Below, one piece after another: positions 33,307 through 41,132 of a stretch of 64,000 nt of DNA (within the stretch, counting starts at the first letter, position 1; every line of letters begins with the position of its first letter). The translations under genes and the position numbers were made by a program. The DNA lies in the NCBI RefSeq assembly GCF_018449525.1, contig NZ_JAAVUS010000014.1:1-64000 (forward strand), in the 5' to 3' direction. The notes beneath the pieces are model-generated. The model made no database searches and was not told where the DNA came from. It saw nothing but the letters and a program-made list of their open reading frames with translations. The stretch comes from Bradyrhizobium sp. dw_78. Lineage in GTDB: Bacteria > Pseudomonadota > Alphaproteobacteria > Rhizobiales > Xanthobacteraceae.

Positions 33307-34683
33307 TTATTTGCGCACGCAGATCACGCGCACCACGGACGCCGCAATGTTTGCCTTGGCGTCCGTTGTCGCGCCGGTGGCGTTGACGCCATTGGCCGTG
33401 AGGAAATCGCGCACGGCGTCGGCCGGCGCCAGCATCGCCTGCGTCACGGGTCCGGCGTTCGGCGGCCCCGCCACGGCCGGCTTCAGCAAGGCAACCCCGG
33501 CGAATGTGCCATCGTCGTCGAGCGCGGCGGCACCGGAAAAGCCGGGCGCGGGCGGCGGCGACAGCGCGAGATCGCTGCCGATTGGCGTGACCGACGACCT
33601 GATGCTGCTGGCCGCCGATCCGCCGCCCTGGTTTTGCGGGTCGGCAATTCCGGTCAGCGCGATGGCGGGCTTCGCCGCTCCGCGCGCGATATTCAGCGGC
33701 TTCAGCCCGCGCGCGCCGTAAAGGCGCAGCAGCGCGAGACCGTGCTCCTTGTCCTCGGCGGTGCGGTCGGCATTGCCGTAACCGGCGATCGCGATCGCTA
33801 GGCAGCCGTCGCTGAGTTCGCGGTCGGTGACGATCGCGCCATCGTCGCTGACGATGAGGCCGGTGCCATATTCGACCGTCTTGCGCGGCGGCTCACCTGC
33901 GGCCTGTTCGCCGGCCGGAAACGGATTGAACGCGCTCGACATCGCGATCACCACCGGCTCGACGGTGTTTTCGGTGGCCTGATCGTAAAGGATGGTGAGG
34001 ATGCGGACCTCGTCGCCCTTGTAGGTGCCGCGCACATAGAATTTCTTCAGCCCCTGCAAGCCCGACAGCACGAAGAAGTCCGGTTTGATCACGGTATAAT
34101 CGACCGTTCGTCCGGCGGGCTCTTTCTTTTCGCGTTCGGCCAGTTTCGCGGTGGCTGGGGCGGCTTCCTTGCGGCGCGTCAGCAGGATCTGGATGGTGCC
34201 GGAGGGTGAACTCCATTTGGCGCCGTTGGCATCGCTGGATTGCTGCGGCACCAGCCTGGCCGGAATGCCGAGCCGCGCGCCGCTGCCGGCATCGGTGACG
34301 ATTTTCCACCCGACATTTTCCTGCCGCCGTTTCGCGGTGTCGGCGAGCACGCCGCGTTCCTGCGGATTGAGCACGCCGGTCGGCTTGCCGCCGCGCGCCT
34401 TCTGGAATTCCTTGATCGCATTGACCATGCGCTCGCTGACGTCGCCGGTAATCGCGCCGTTATACTGGCCGACCCAGGCGAGGTCCGATTGCAGCGCCAG
34501 GCGCTCGGCCTGCGGCATCGCATTGGCGGTATCGGCCGGGGCCTGCACCGTAGGGCGGGCCGGCGTCGTGGCGGCGGGTTTGGATCTGGCGCTTGCCGTG
34601 CCCGGCGTCGCCGCTTGCGCGGACTCGCAGGCGAAAGCCCCCATCGTCATGAACATCAATGTTGCCGCGAGCGGTGATCTCAT
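33307..34683 (-). CDS. Exported peptidoglycan-binding/trypsin-like protein, catalytic residues lost
   Basis: 458 aa from the ATG at 34683, which begins a signal peptide (SPLAATLMFMTMGAFACESAQA). The next part resembles a peptidoglycan-binding repeat (LQSDLAWVGQYNGAITGDVS, then IKEFQKARGGKPTGVL). The C-terminal half has the layout of a chymotrypsin-like domain, but VTDREL stands where VTAAH is expected, EHGLALLRL where HDLALLR is expected, and GFSGAAAL where GNSGGPL is expected, so two of three triad residues are gone. It is probably a non-catalytic binding or scaffold protein. Earlier in-frame starts (to 34830) overlap the divergent gene. Confidence 0.75.
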   Translation of the reverse strand: MRSPLAATLMFMTMGAFACESAQAATPGTASARSKPAATTPARPTVQAPADTANAMPQAERLALQSDLAWVGQYNGAITGDVSERMVNAIKEFQKARGGKPTGVLNPQERGVLADTAKRRQENVGWKIVTDAGSGARLGIPARLVPQQSSDANGAKWSSPSGTIQILLTRRKEAAPATAKLAEREKKEPAGRTVDYTVIKPDFFVLSGLQGLKKFYVRGTYKGDEVRILTILYDQATENTVEPVVIAMSSAFNPFPAGEQAAGEPPRKTVEYGTGLIVSDDGAIVTDRELSDGCLAIAIAGYGNADRTAEDKEHGLALLRLYGARGLKPLNIARGAAKPAIALTGIADPQNQGGGSAASSIRSSVTPIGSDLALSPPPAPGFSGAAALDDDGTFAGVALLKPAVAGPPNAGPVTQAMLAPADAVRDFLTANGVNATGATTDAKANIAASVVRVICVRK

Positions 34684-34791
34684 GACAAACCTGAAGGCTC
34701 CATTGAAGCGCGCGCAATTAAGCACATCTGATGGGTCTGCAACAACCGCGCGGCGGTTCAAGAGACCGGGACTCAAGGAAATAGCCTGATC

Positions 34792-35595
34792 ATGCTGAGC
34801 GCCGATGAACTCGAACGTTACGCCCGCCATATCGTGCTGCGCGAAGTCGGCGGCCCCGGTCAGCTCGCGCTGAAGGAAGCATCCGTGCTAGTGATCGGCG
34901 CCGGCGGCCTCGGCGCGCCCGCGCTGATGTATCTCGCGGCGGCCGGAATCGGCCAACTCGGCGTGGTCGACGACGATGTCGTGTCATTGTCCAATTTGCA
35001 GCGCCAGGTCATTCACGCCACGCCGGATATCGGCCGGCGCAAGGTCGACAGTGCGGCGTCGCAAATTCACGCGCTCAATCCCCATGTCCGGTTCGAGGCG
35101 CATGCCACGCGGCTCGATGCCGGCAACGCGATGGCGCTGATCGGCGGCTATGACCTCGTGCTCGATGGATCGGATAATTTCGAGACCCGCTATCTGGTAT
35201 CCGATGCCTGTTTCCTCGCCGCCAAGCCGCTGATCACGGCGGCGCTGGGCATGTTCGACGGGTCGTTGACCACGATCCGCGCGCACGAGAAAAATCCGCA
35301 AGGCGAATTCAATCCGACCTATCGCTGCCTGTTTCCCGAACCGCCGCCGCCGGGCACCGTGCCGGCCTGCGCCGAAGCCGGCGTGATGGGGGCGCTGGCG
35401 GGCGTCATGGGGTCGATGATGGCACTGGAGGCGATCCGCGAAATCGTCGGCTTCGGCGAGGGCCTGGTCGGGCGATTGCTGATGCTGGACGCGCGCATGA
35501 TGCGGTTCGAGACGCTGCGTTACAGCCGCGATCCGGCCAATCCGCTCAACGGCGATGCGCCCGTGATCACCGATTTGAGCGCGTATTCTACATAG
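34792..35595 (+). CDS. MoeB/ThiF/HesA family adenylyltransferase
   Basis: E1-like enzyme of 267 aa that activates the C-terminus of a small sulfur-carrier protein (MoaD or ThiS type). The ATP site is clear: VLVIGAGGLGAPALMYLAAA, DDDVVSLSNLQRQVIH and LDGSDNFETRYLVSD. The crossover-loop segment PPPGTVPACAEAGV is present. The four zinc cysteines of E. coli MoeB are mostly missing: PTYRCLF keeps one of the first pair and the C-terminal CxxC is absent (SRDPANPLNGD). No sulfur-carrier gene is adjacent, so the partner is undefined. The TAG stop at 35593 lies inside the following repeat. Confidence 0.85.
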   Translation: MLSADELERYARHIVLREVGGPGQLALKEASVLVIGAGGLGAPALMYLAAAGIGQLGVVDDDVVSLSNLQRQVIHATPDIGRRKVDSAASQIHALNPHVRFEAHATRLDAGNAMALIGGYDLVLDGSDNFETRYLVSDACFLAAKPLITAALGMFDGSLTTIRAHEKNPQGEFNPTYRCLFPEPPPPGTVPACAEAGVMGALAGVMGSMMALEAIREIVGFGEGLVGRLLMLDARMMRFETLRYSRDPANPLNGDAPVITDLSAYST

Positions 35596-35691
35596 AGCCT
35601 CGGTTCTGATTCCGTCAGAGCCGAGGCTCTATGTTTTGTTTTGACGCGTTTTCTTTACGCGAACCGGAAGCCACTTCGCTCGAAAACGCGA
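35591..35691 (+). repeat. Dispersed repeat forming the MoeB-gene terminator
   Basis: The hairpin arms 35591-35609 and 35615-35633 pair at 18 of 19 positions and are followed by TTTTGTTTTG, a strong intrinsic terminator. The tail (TTTTCTTTACGCGAACCGG ... CTTCGCTCGAAAACGC) matches the element at 22983-23087. The moeB-like stop codon lies within the left arm. Confidence 0.8.
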
Positions 35692-35699
35692 TGGAAGTG

Positions 35700-36310
35700 G
35701 AGAGCGTCCGCGAGCGACGGCGTTGATGATCGCGCTTCACGCCTTGTGCCGACCAGCGGGACGATATCCTGGCCCCTGGGCGCTTTGCCCGTCGTGCCAA
35801 AGTGCCGCAGTTGACCTGTTCGGCAAATCACCGGCACCTCCCGCGCCGTCCCGCCCCGATAAGAGGGGCGCTTCGCGATCGTCACGAACGTTGGGTGCGG
35901 GATGCGATGGACGCGACAGGCCGGAAGACGAACGGCGCTGACGCGGACGGCGAAGTCGTGTGGTCCTGACGCCCCGACGCTGGCGTCAAGTTGGCGATGA
36001 TGCCTGCGCATCACGCAAGTGATGATGCTTCGCATCACACCGACGACGGTGACAATAAAGCCCGGTCACCGGGGAGAGCACGAAGGAAACCGTTAAAACC
36101 ATTGCGCGGGGAATGCCGTGTGAACAGCGGCACACCTGTGGCGACTAACTCGTGTGCTTTTTATTTTGCACACGGGGCTATGGGTGCGGCGCGCACCCGG
36201 CATTCCCTGCGCCCTCTCTCGAGGGTCGCCTGCGCCCTCTGTTCTTCGAGGGACAATGTCAATGCATCACCAGGGCGCAACGCGTCGCGGGAATGAAAAG
36301 TCGTGTTTAC
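35700..36310. repeat. Long intergenic repeat-like region without a gene
   Basis: About 600 bp of the 840-bp gap before the dehydrogenase gene. Short frames exist on both strands but none has a ribosome site or a recognisable protein. The text is of a kind I recognise as recurring between genes in Bradyrhizobium, Nitrobacter and relatives. Several hairpins occur: CCCGG-TCA-CCGGG near 36061, and a multi-branched structure at 36109-36207. Copy number cannot be judged from one window. Confidence 0.5.
36109..36207. other. Cloverleaf-like set of nested inverted repeats
   Basis: A closing stem GGGAATGCC (36109-36117) / GGCATTCCC (36199-36207) encloses three hairpins: GTGTG/CACAC (36118-36135), CGTGTGC/GCACACG (36151-36174) and GGGTGCG/CGCACCC (36182-36198). 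The first and last abut the closing stem directly. It could be a structured RNA or the folded end of a mobile element. Confidence 0.5.
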
Positions 36311-36321
36311 AATTAGGGCAC

Positions 36322-36399
36322 CGTCATTGCGAGAAGCGAAGCGACGAAGCAATCCATTCTTTCTTCGCGGTGGATTGCTTCGCTTCGCTCGCAATAACG
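36322..36399. repeat. Palindromic repeat, CGTCATTGCGAG family
   Basis: Left arm 36322-36356 (CGTCATTGCGAGAAGCG ... GAAGCAATCCA) and right arm 36371-36399 (TGGATTGCTTCGCTTCGC ... AATAACG) are imperfect inverted copies. A half copy is at 31741-31772. It lies 40 bp beyond the end of the dehydrogenase gene. Confidence 0.8.
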
Positions 36400-36438
36400 A
36401 TATGGCTGTTTGAAATTCGAACCGGAAATGCCCGCCGC

Positions 36439-37440
36439 TTACAGCATGCTCGGCAGCACGCGGTCGGGCGGCTTGTGGTCGTCGAAGAAGGTGCGGATGT
36501 TGATGATCACCTTCTCGCCCATTTCGACGCGGCCTTCGATCGTGGCGGAGCCCATATGCGGCAGCAACGTCACCTTGCCGGCGCGCGCCAGCCGCACCAG
36601 TTTCGGACTGACCGCCGGCTCGTGTTCGAACACGTCGAGACCGGCGCCGGCGATCTCGCCGGTTTCGATCAGCCGGGTCATGGTTTCTTCGTCGATCACC
36701 TCGCCGCGCGCGGTATTGACGATATAGGCGTCCTTGCGGATCAGCTTCAGCCGCCGCGCCGACAGCAAATGAAAGGTGGCCGGCGTGTGCGGACAATTCA
36801 CCGAGATGATGTCCATCCGCGCCAGCATCTGGTCGAGGCTTTCCCAATAGGTCGCGCCCAGTTCATCGGCGATGTGCGGCGCCACGGGACGGCGGTTGTG
36901 ATAGTGAATTTGCAGGCCGAAGGCCCGCGCCCGCCGCGCCACCGCTTGCCCGATGCGGCCCATGCCGATGATGCCGAGCCGCTTGCCGCCGATGCGATGG
37001 CCGAGCATCCAGGTCGGCGACCAGCCTGCCCAGTGCTTGCCTTCGGTGAGGATGGAGGCGCCCTCGATCAGCCGGCGCGGCACCGCCAGGATCAGCGCCA
37101 TCGTCATGTCGGCGGTGTCTTCGGTCAGAACCTTCGGCGTATTGGTCACGGTGATGCCGCGCGCATGGGCCGCGACGACATCGATATTGTCGACGCCGTT
37201 GCCGAAATTAGCGATCAGTTTCAGCCGGCAATCGGGCTGCTTGAGAATTTCTTCGGTAATTTCGTCGGTGACGGTCGGCACCAGCACATCGGCGCTACGG
37301 ACGGCTTCCCCGATCTGTTCCGGCGTCAGTGGCGTATCGTCGAGATTGAGCCGGGCGTCGAACAGCTCGCGCATGCGGGTCTCGATCGAGTCCGGCAGCT
37401 TGCGTGTCACGACGACGAGGGGCTTTTTCTTGACTGACAT
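36439..37440 (-). CDS. 2-hydroxyacid dehydrogenase (glyoxylate/hydroxypyruvate reductase type)
   Basis: NAD(P)-dependent D-2-hydroxyacid dehydrogenase of 333 aa. The Rossmann loop is LGIIGMGRIGQAVARRARAFG. Catalytic Arg, Glu and His are in VNTARGEVID, GLDVFEHEP and LLPHMGSATIEGR. The substrate-side FGNGVDNIDV loop and basic start MSVKKKPLVVVTRKLP are typical of the GyaR group. Glyoxylate or hydroxypyruvate is the likely substrate, but related enzymes use other 2-oxo acids. Confidence 0.88.
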   Translation of the reverse strand: MSVKKKPLVVVTRKLPDSIETRMRELFDARLNLDDTPLTPEQIGEAVRSADVLVPTVTDEITEEILKQPDCRLKLIANFGNGVDNIDVVAAHARGITVTNTPKVLTEDTADMTMALILAVPRRLIEGASILTEGKHWAGWSPTWMLGHRIGGKRLGIIGMGRIGQAVARRARAFGLQIHYHNRRPVAPHIADELGATYWESLDQMLARMDIISVNCPHTPATFHLLSARRLKLIRKDAYIVNTARGEVIDEETMTRLIETGEIAGAGLDVFEHEPAVSPKLVRLARAGKVTLLPHMGSATIEGRVEMGEKVIINIRTFFDDHKPPDRVLPSML

Positions 37441-37749
37441 GTCCTGCTCTTATGAGGTTCGTTCAGACCTCATTAACCCGGTTATTCGACACTGCCGGTG
37501 CAGCGCGGTCCCGGCGTTCCTTGGGTTCCCCGATGTTTCCCTTGAATCCTTTTTGGGAAATTCGGCCGTCGTCTTGTTTCTCCGACGTTCCGTCCTCTCT
37601 AGCAGAAGGCCGGGCCAAGACAAGAAGCGAAGACAAGAACCCCGGAACAAGGATGTCAGGGCCGAAGCGGCGCGGGGTTTGAGGGGCGGCATTTCCGAGC
37701 AGTTCAATTCGAACAAAACAGGGTTGAGATCTCGGCAGGGGACAGGGTG
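37441..37749. other. Intergenic region between divergent genes
   Basis: About 310 bp between the starts of the dehydrogenase (minus) and the SH3 protein (+). Short overlapping frames have no ribosome site or recognisable product. I see no clear palindrome or promoter; promoters for both genes should lie here. Confidence 0.5.
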
Positions 37750-38274
37750 ATGTTGGGGCGTTTCTGTTTGATGGTCGTGCTGGCCGGGGGCCTGCTCGGC
37801 GCGTCGGTAAGTTCAGGATTTTCGGCCAAGGATTCCGCCCTCACCACCAGCGGATTGCCGATCCCGCGCTATGTCAGCCTCAAATCCGATCATGTGAATG
37901 TCAGGGTCGGACCGACCAAGGATAACGACGTCGCCTGGATCTATACCCGCTCGGGTCTGCCGGTCGAAATCACCGCCGAGTTCGAGAACTGGCGCCGGGT
38001 GCGGGATTCCGAAGGCGCCGAGGGCTGGGTCTATCACTCGCTGCTGTCGGGCCGCCGCACCGCGGTCGTCACCATGAAGCGCAAAGACGAGTTGGCGCCG
38101 ATTTATGATCGTGCCGATCCGGCCAGCGCGATCGCCGCTCGCCTGCAGGCTGGCGTCGTGGCCCAGGTCAAGCATTGCGGTTCGGGCTGGTGCCATATCG
38201 ACGGCACTGGCTTTGACGGTTGGATCGAACAGCAGCGGCTGTGGGGCGTCTACGCCGATGAGAAGGTGGAATGA
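37750..38274 (+). CDS. Exported SH3-domain protein (two SH3-like repeats)
   Basis: 174 aa from the ATG at 37750 (a GTG directly before it is also in frame). A signal peptide (FCLMVVLAGGLLGASVSSGF) leads into two SH3b-like units: SLKSDHVNVRVGPTKDNDVA to EGWVYHSLLSG, and RKDELAPIYDRADPASAIAA to FDGWIEQQRLWGV. This two-unit form is typical of the alphaproteobacterial periplasmic SH3 proteins that may bind cell-wall peptides. The precise function is unknown. Confidence 0.85.
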   Translation: MLGRFCLMVVLAGGLLGASVSSGFSAKDSALTTSGLPIPRYVSLKSDHVNVRVGPTKDNDVAWIYTRSGLPVEITAEFENWRRVRDSEGAEGWVYHSLLSGRRTAVVTMKRKDELAPIYDRADPASAIAARLQAGVVAQVKHCGSGWCHIDGTGFDGWIEQQRLWGVYADEKVE

Positions 38275-38389
38275 CGAGCCTTCGCCGTTGCCGGGCTCGA
38301 CCCAGGCAACCCATCCGCCTCGAATGCGGCATTTCCTGAAGAGATTCTTGAAGATCGATGGATATGCGGGTCAAGTCCGCATATTTAGC

Positions 38390-38881
38390 TCAGCGCTTCT
38401 TGCGCAAGCGGACCACCATGTCGACCCGGGCGATCTCGTAGCCTTCGGGAATTTCCGGCATCTTCTGCAACATCAAATGCGGGTCCGGGATATCGACCAG
38501 CTCGTGATTGTTTTCGAGATAGAAATGATGATGCGCGGAGACGTTGGTGTCGAAATAGGTCTTGGTGCCGTCGACACTGACCTGCCGCAACAGGCCTGCG
38601 TCGGTCAGCTGGTTGAGCGTGTTGTAGACGGTGGCCAGCGACACCGGAACCTTGGCGAGGGTCGCCTCCTCGTACAGCATTTCCGCGGTGAGGTGACGCG
38701 CGCCCTTGCCGAACAGGAGCCAGCCCAACGCCATGCGCTGGCGGGTGGGGCGGAGGCCTGCGGCCTGCAGCATTTCGTTAACGTCGTGCCAAGGACAGCC
38801 GGTCAGCGCCGGTTGGTGCGCCGCACCATGCACTGCCGAAATGACAGCGTCATCGCTCATCATTGAGGGCTCGTCATTCAT
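38390..38881 (-). CDS. irr: Iron response regulator Irr (Fur superfamily)
   Basis: Haem-responsive transcription factor of rhizobia, active when iron is low. From the ATG at 38881 it has 163 aa; this start puts the haem-regulatory motif GCPWHD at Cys29 and the HHH cluster at 117-119, the positions reported for B. japonicum Irr. The winged-helix segment is LRPTRQRMALGWLLFGKG to SLATVYNTLNQLTDAGLL. In B. japonicum, haem binding at Cys29 leads to Irr breakdown, so this protein is expected to be unstable when haem is plentiful. Divergent from the fabA-fabB-fabI genes. Confidence 0.95.
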   Translation of the reverse strand: MNDEPSMMSDDAVISAVHGAAHQPALTGCPWHDVNEMLQAAGLRPTRQRMALGWLLFGKGARHLTAEMLYEEATLAKVPVSLATVYNTLNQLTDAGLLRQVSVDGTKTYFDTNVSAHHHFYLENNHELVDIPDPHLMLQKMPEIPEGYEIARVDMVVRLRKKR

Positions 38882-39065
38882 TTCCACGTCAGACACCACG
38901 CGTTATCTCGGCACAACTCCCAGTGACTATAAGAAGCAAAATCAGTACATGCAAGTTTTTCGCAACTAGGCAGGTTTCAGACGGTGGACGGAACTGACCG
39001 CCGAATGCGGCGATTTACCCTGTCGGGACGCTTTGACGCCCGTAAGCCCTATGTTAGGAGGTCCG

Positions 39066-39088
39066 GCCTATGCGATTTCCGCATAGGC
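39066..39088 (+). promoter_or_regulatory. Hairpin over the start codon of the fabA leader ORF
   Basis: GCCTATGCG - ATTTC - CGCATAGGC, a perfect 9-bp stem. The ATG at 39070-39072 of the small upstream ORF is inside the left arm, 8 nt after AGGAGG (39056-39061). Folding would hide the start codon; a thermosensor-like or translation-control role is only an inference. Confidence 0.45.
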
Positions 39089-39219
39089 GAGCGGCGGGTG
39101 TCATCGTTTTTTCGGGCCTGAGGCATCCGCGCCACATTGCGATCATGGGGCGTTTTCCACGCAAAACGGCTCCAGGAACGCTCCACCGGAATGATGAGAG
39201 AGGCGAGGCGGTATGCTGA
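39070..39219 (+). CDS. Candidate 49-aa leader peptide overlapping fabA
   Basis: ATG at 39070 preceded by a perfect AGGAGG with 8-nt spacing, the best ribosome site in the region. It reads MRFPHRRAAGVIVFSGLRHP and continues in a basic peptide (RHIAIMGRFPRKTAPG) to TGA at 39217-39219. The end overlaps the fabA start codon by 7 nt, an arrangement compatible with translational coupling. No homologue is recognised. A chance ORF of this size is common in GC-rich DNA; the strong ribosome site, the hairpin over the start and the overlap are the reasons to list it. Confidence 0.45.
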   Translation: MRFPHRRAAGVIVFSGLRHPRHIAIMGRFPRKTAPGTLHRNDERGEAVC

Positions 39220-39734
39220 ATCGGCGCGGCGGTTATGAATATGAGGATCTGCTGGCCTGCGGCCGGGGCGAGATGTTCGGCCCGGGCAATGCCCAATTGC
39301 CGCTGCCTCCGATGCTGATGTTCGACCGGATCAGCGAGATTTCCGAGACCGGCGGCGAATATGGCAAGGGCCTGGTCCGGGCCGAACTCGACGTCAAGCC
39401 GGACCTCTGGTTCTTCGGCTGCCATTTCAAGAACGATCCGGTCATGCCGGGATGCCTCGGCCTCGACGCTTTGTGGCAAATGGTCGGCTTTTATCTGGGC
39501 TGGATCGGCGGCGAGGGGCGCGGCCGGGCACTCGGCCTCGGCGAATTGAAGCTCGCCGGACAGGTGCTGCCGAGCGTCCGCAAGGTTGTGTACAACATCG
39601 ACATCAAGCGCGTGATGCGCTCAAAGCTGGTGCTTGGCGTCGCCGACGGGTGGCTTTCCATGGACGGCGACATTATCTATCGCGCGAAGGATCTGAAGGT
39701 CGGATTGTTCAAGCAGGGTACCGTGCCGGCTTGA
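39213..39734 (+). CDS. fabA: 3-hydroxydecanoyl-ACP dehydratase/isomerase
   Basis: Dehydrates 3-hydroxydecanoyl-ACP and isomerises trans-2 to cis-3-decenoyl-ACP, the branch point to unsaturated fatty acids. 173 aa. The hot-dog fold active site is seen as GCHFKNDPVMPGCLGLDALW, with the catalytic His and, 14 residues later, the Asp. The pairing with fabB downstream is the classic unsaturated-fatty-acid couple. No strong ribosome site of its own beyond GAGGCG. Confidence 0.96.
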   Translation: MLNRRGGYEYEDLLACGRGEMFGPGNAQLPLPPMLMFDRISEISETGGEYGKGLVRAELDVKPDLWFFGCHFKNDPVMPGCLGLDALWQMVGFYLGWIGGEGRGRALGLGELKLAGQVLPSVRKVVYNIDIKRVMRSKLVLGVADGWLSMDGDIIYRAKDLKVGLFKQGTVPA

Positions 39735-39787
39735 ACCGGGTCGGTGCTCACAACACACACAAAGCATAGAGGCAGGGCGAGGCGATC

Positions 39788-41011
39788 ATGAGACGGGTTG
39801 TCATCACCGGGATGGGCATTGTCTCATCGATCGGAAACAACACCCAGGAAGTGCTGGCTAGCCTTCATGAGGCGAAGTCCGGGATCACGCGCGCGGATAA
39901 ATATGCCGAGCTTGGCTTCCGTTGTCAGGTGCATGGCGCGCCGACAATCAATCCGGCCGAAGTCATCGACCGTCGCGCCATGCGGTTCCTCGGCGACGGC
40001 GCCGCCTGGAATCACATCGCGATGGAGCAGGCGATCCAGGACGCCGGCCTCGATCCCACCGACATCTCCAATATCCGCACCGGCATCATCATGGGATCGG
40101 GCGGACCCTCGGCGCGTACCATCGTCGAGGCCGCCGACATCACGCGCACCAAGGGACCGAAGCGGGTCGGACCGTTCGCGGTGCCCAAAGCGATGTCATC
40201 GACAGCGTCTGCGACGCTGGCGACCTGGTTCAAGATCAAGGGCGTGAACTATTCGATCTCCTCGGCCTGCGCGACCTCGAACCATTGCATCGGCAACGCC
40301 TACGAGACGATCCAGATCGGCAAGCAGGACATGATTTTCGCCGGCGGTTGCGAGGAGCTGGACTGGTCGCTGTCGGTTCTGTTCGACGCGATGGGGGCGA
40401 TGTCGTCGAAATACAACGCGACGCCGGCCACCGCGTCGCGGCCTTATGATGTGAACCGCGACGGTTTTGTCATCGCCGGCGGTGCCGGCGTGGTGGTGCT
40501 CGAGGAGCTTGAGCACGCCAAGGCGCGCGGCGCGCGCATCTATGCCGAGATCGTCGGCTATGGCGCGACGTCCGACGGCTACGACATGGTGGCTCCGTCC
40601 GGTGAAGGCGCCGAGCGCTGCATGCGGATGGCGATGGAAACCGTGAAGACGCCGATCGATTATATCAATCCGCACGCGACATCGACGCCAGCGGGCGATC
40701 CGCCGGAAATCGAGGCGATCCGCAAGGTGTTCGGAAGCGGCGAGAAGTGCCCGCCGATTTCCGCCACCAAGGCGCTCACCGGACATTCGCTCGGCGCTAC
40801 CGGCGTGCAGGAAGCGATCTACTCGCTGCTGATGATGAAAAACGGCTTCATCTGCGAGAGCGCCAACATCACCGAGCTCGATCCGGTGTTCGCCGACATG
40901 CCGATCGTGCGCAAACGGATCGACAACGCCAGGCTTGAGACCGTGCTGTCGAATTCCTTCGGCTTCGGCGGCACCAACGCCACGCTGGTGTTCAAGCGGC
41001 TGGATGCGTGA
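39788..41011 (+). CDS. fabB: 3-oxoacyl-ACP synthase I
   Basis: Elongating condensing enzyme, thiolase fold, 407 aa. The Cys-His-His triad lies in ISSACATSNHCIG (Cys), NPHATSTPAGD (His) and KALTGHSLGATG (Lys/His); the C-terminal NSFGFGGTNATLVF loop is present. With FabA it extends cis-3-decenoyl-ACP. It follows fabA after 53 bp. Confidence 0.96.
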   Translation: MRRVVITGMGIVSSIGNNTQEVLASLHEAKSGITRADKYAELGFRCQVHGAPTINPAEVIDRRAMRFLGDGAAWNHIAMEQAIQDAGLDPTDISNIRTGIIMGSGGPSARTIVEAADITRTKGPKRVGPFAVPKAMSSTASATLATWFKIKGVNYSISSACATSNHCIGNAYETIQIGKQDMIFAGGCEELDWSLSVLFDAMGAMSSKYNATPATASRPYDVNRDGFVIAGGAGVVVLEELEHAKARGARIYAEIVGYGATSDGYDMVAPSGEGAERCMRMAMETVKTPIDYINPHATSTPAGDPPEIEAIRKVFGSGEKCPPISATKALTGHSLGATGVQEAIYSLLMMKNGFICESANITELDPVFADMPIVRKRIDNARLETVLSNSFGFGGTNATLVFKRLDA

Positions 41012-41132
41012 GATTGCCTGCGAATTGACTCTCTCATTTAGTGTCATGGCCAGGTAAAAGCGCAGAGCGCGTCTTAATTCCTGAATATCCCCGGCTATCT
41101 ATCCACGCCTTGATCTACGGAAGATTCGAAAG

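Noticed and set aside
35655..36038. 127-codon minus-strand frame in the gap before the dehydrogenase
   Set aside because: No ribosome site and low-complexity text like the mis-annotated repeat proteins of related genomes; treated as part of the repeat.
36109..36207. A tRNA gene, because of the cloverleaf shape
   Set aside because: No T-loop GTTCRA motif, no 7-bp acceptor with CCA end, and stem lengths do not fit tRNA.
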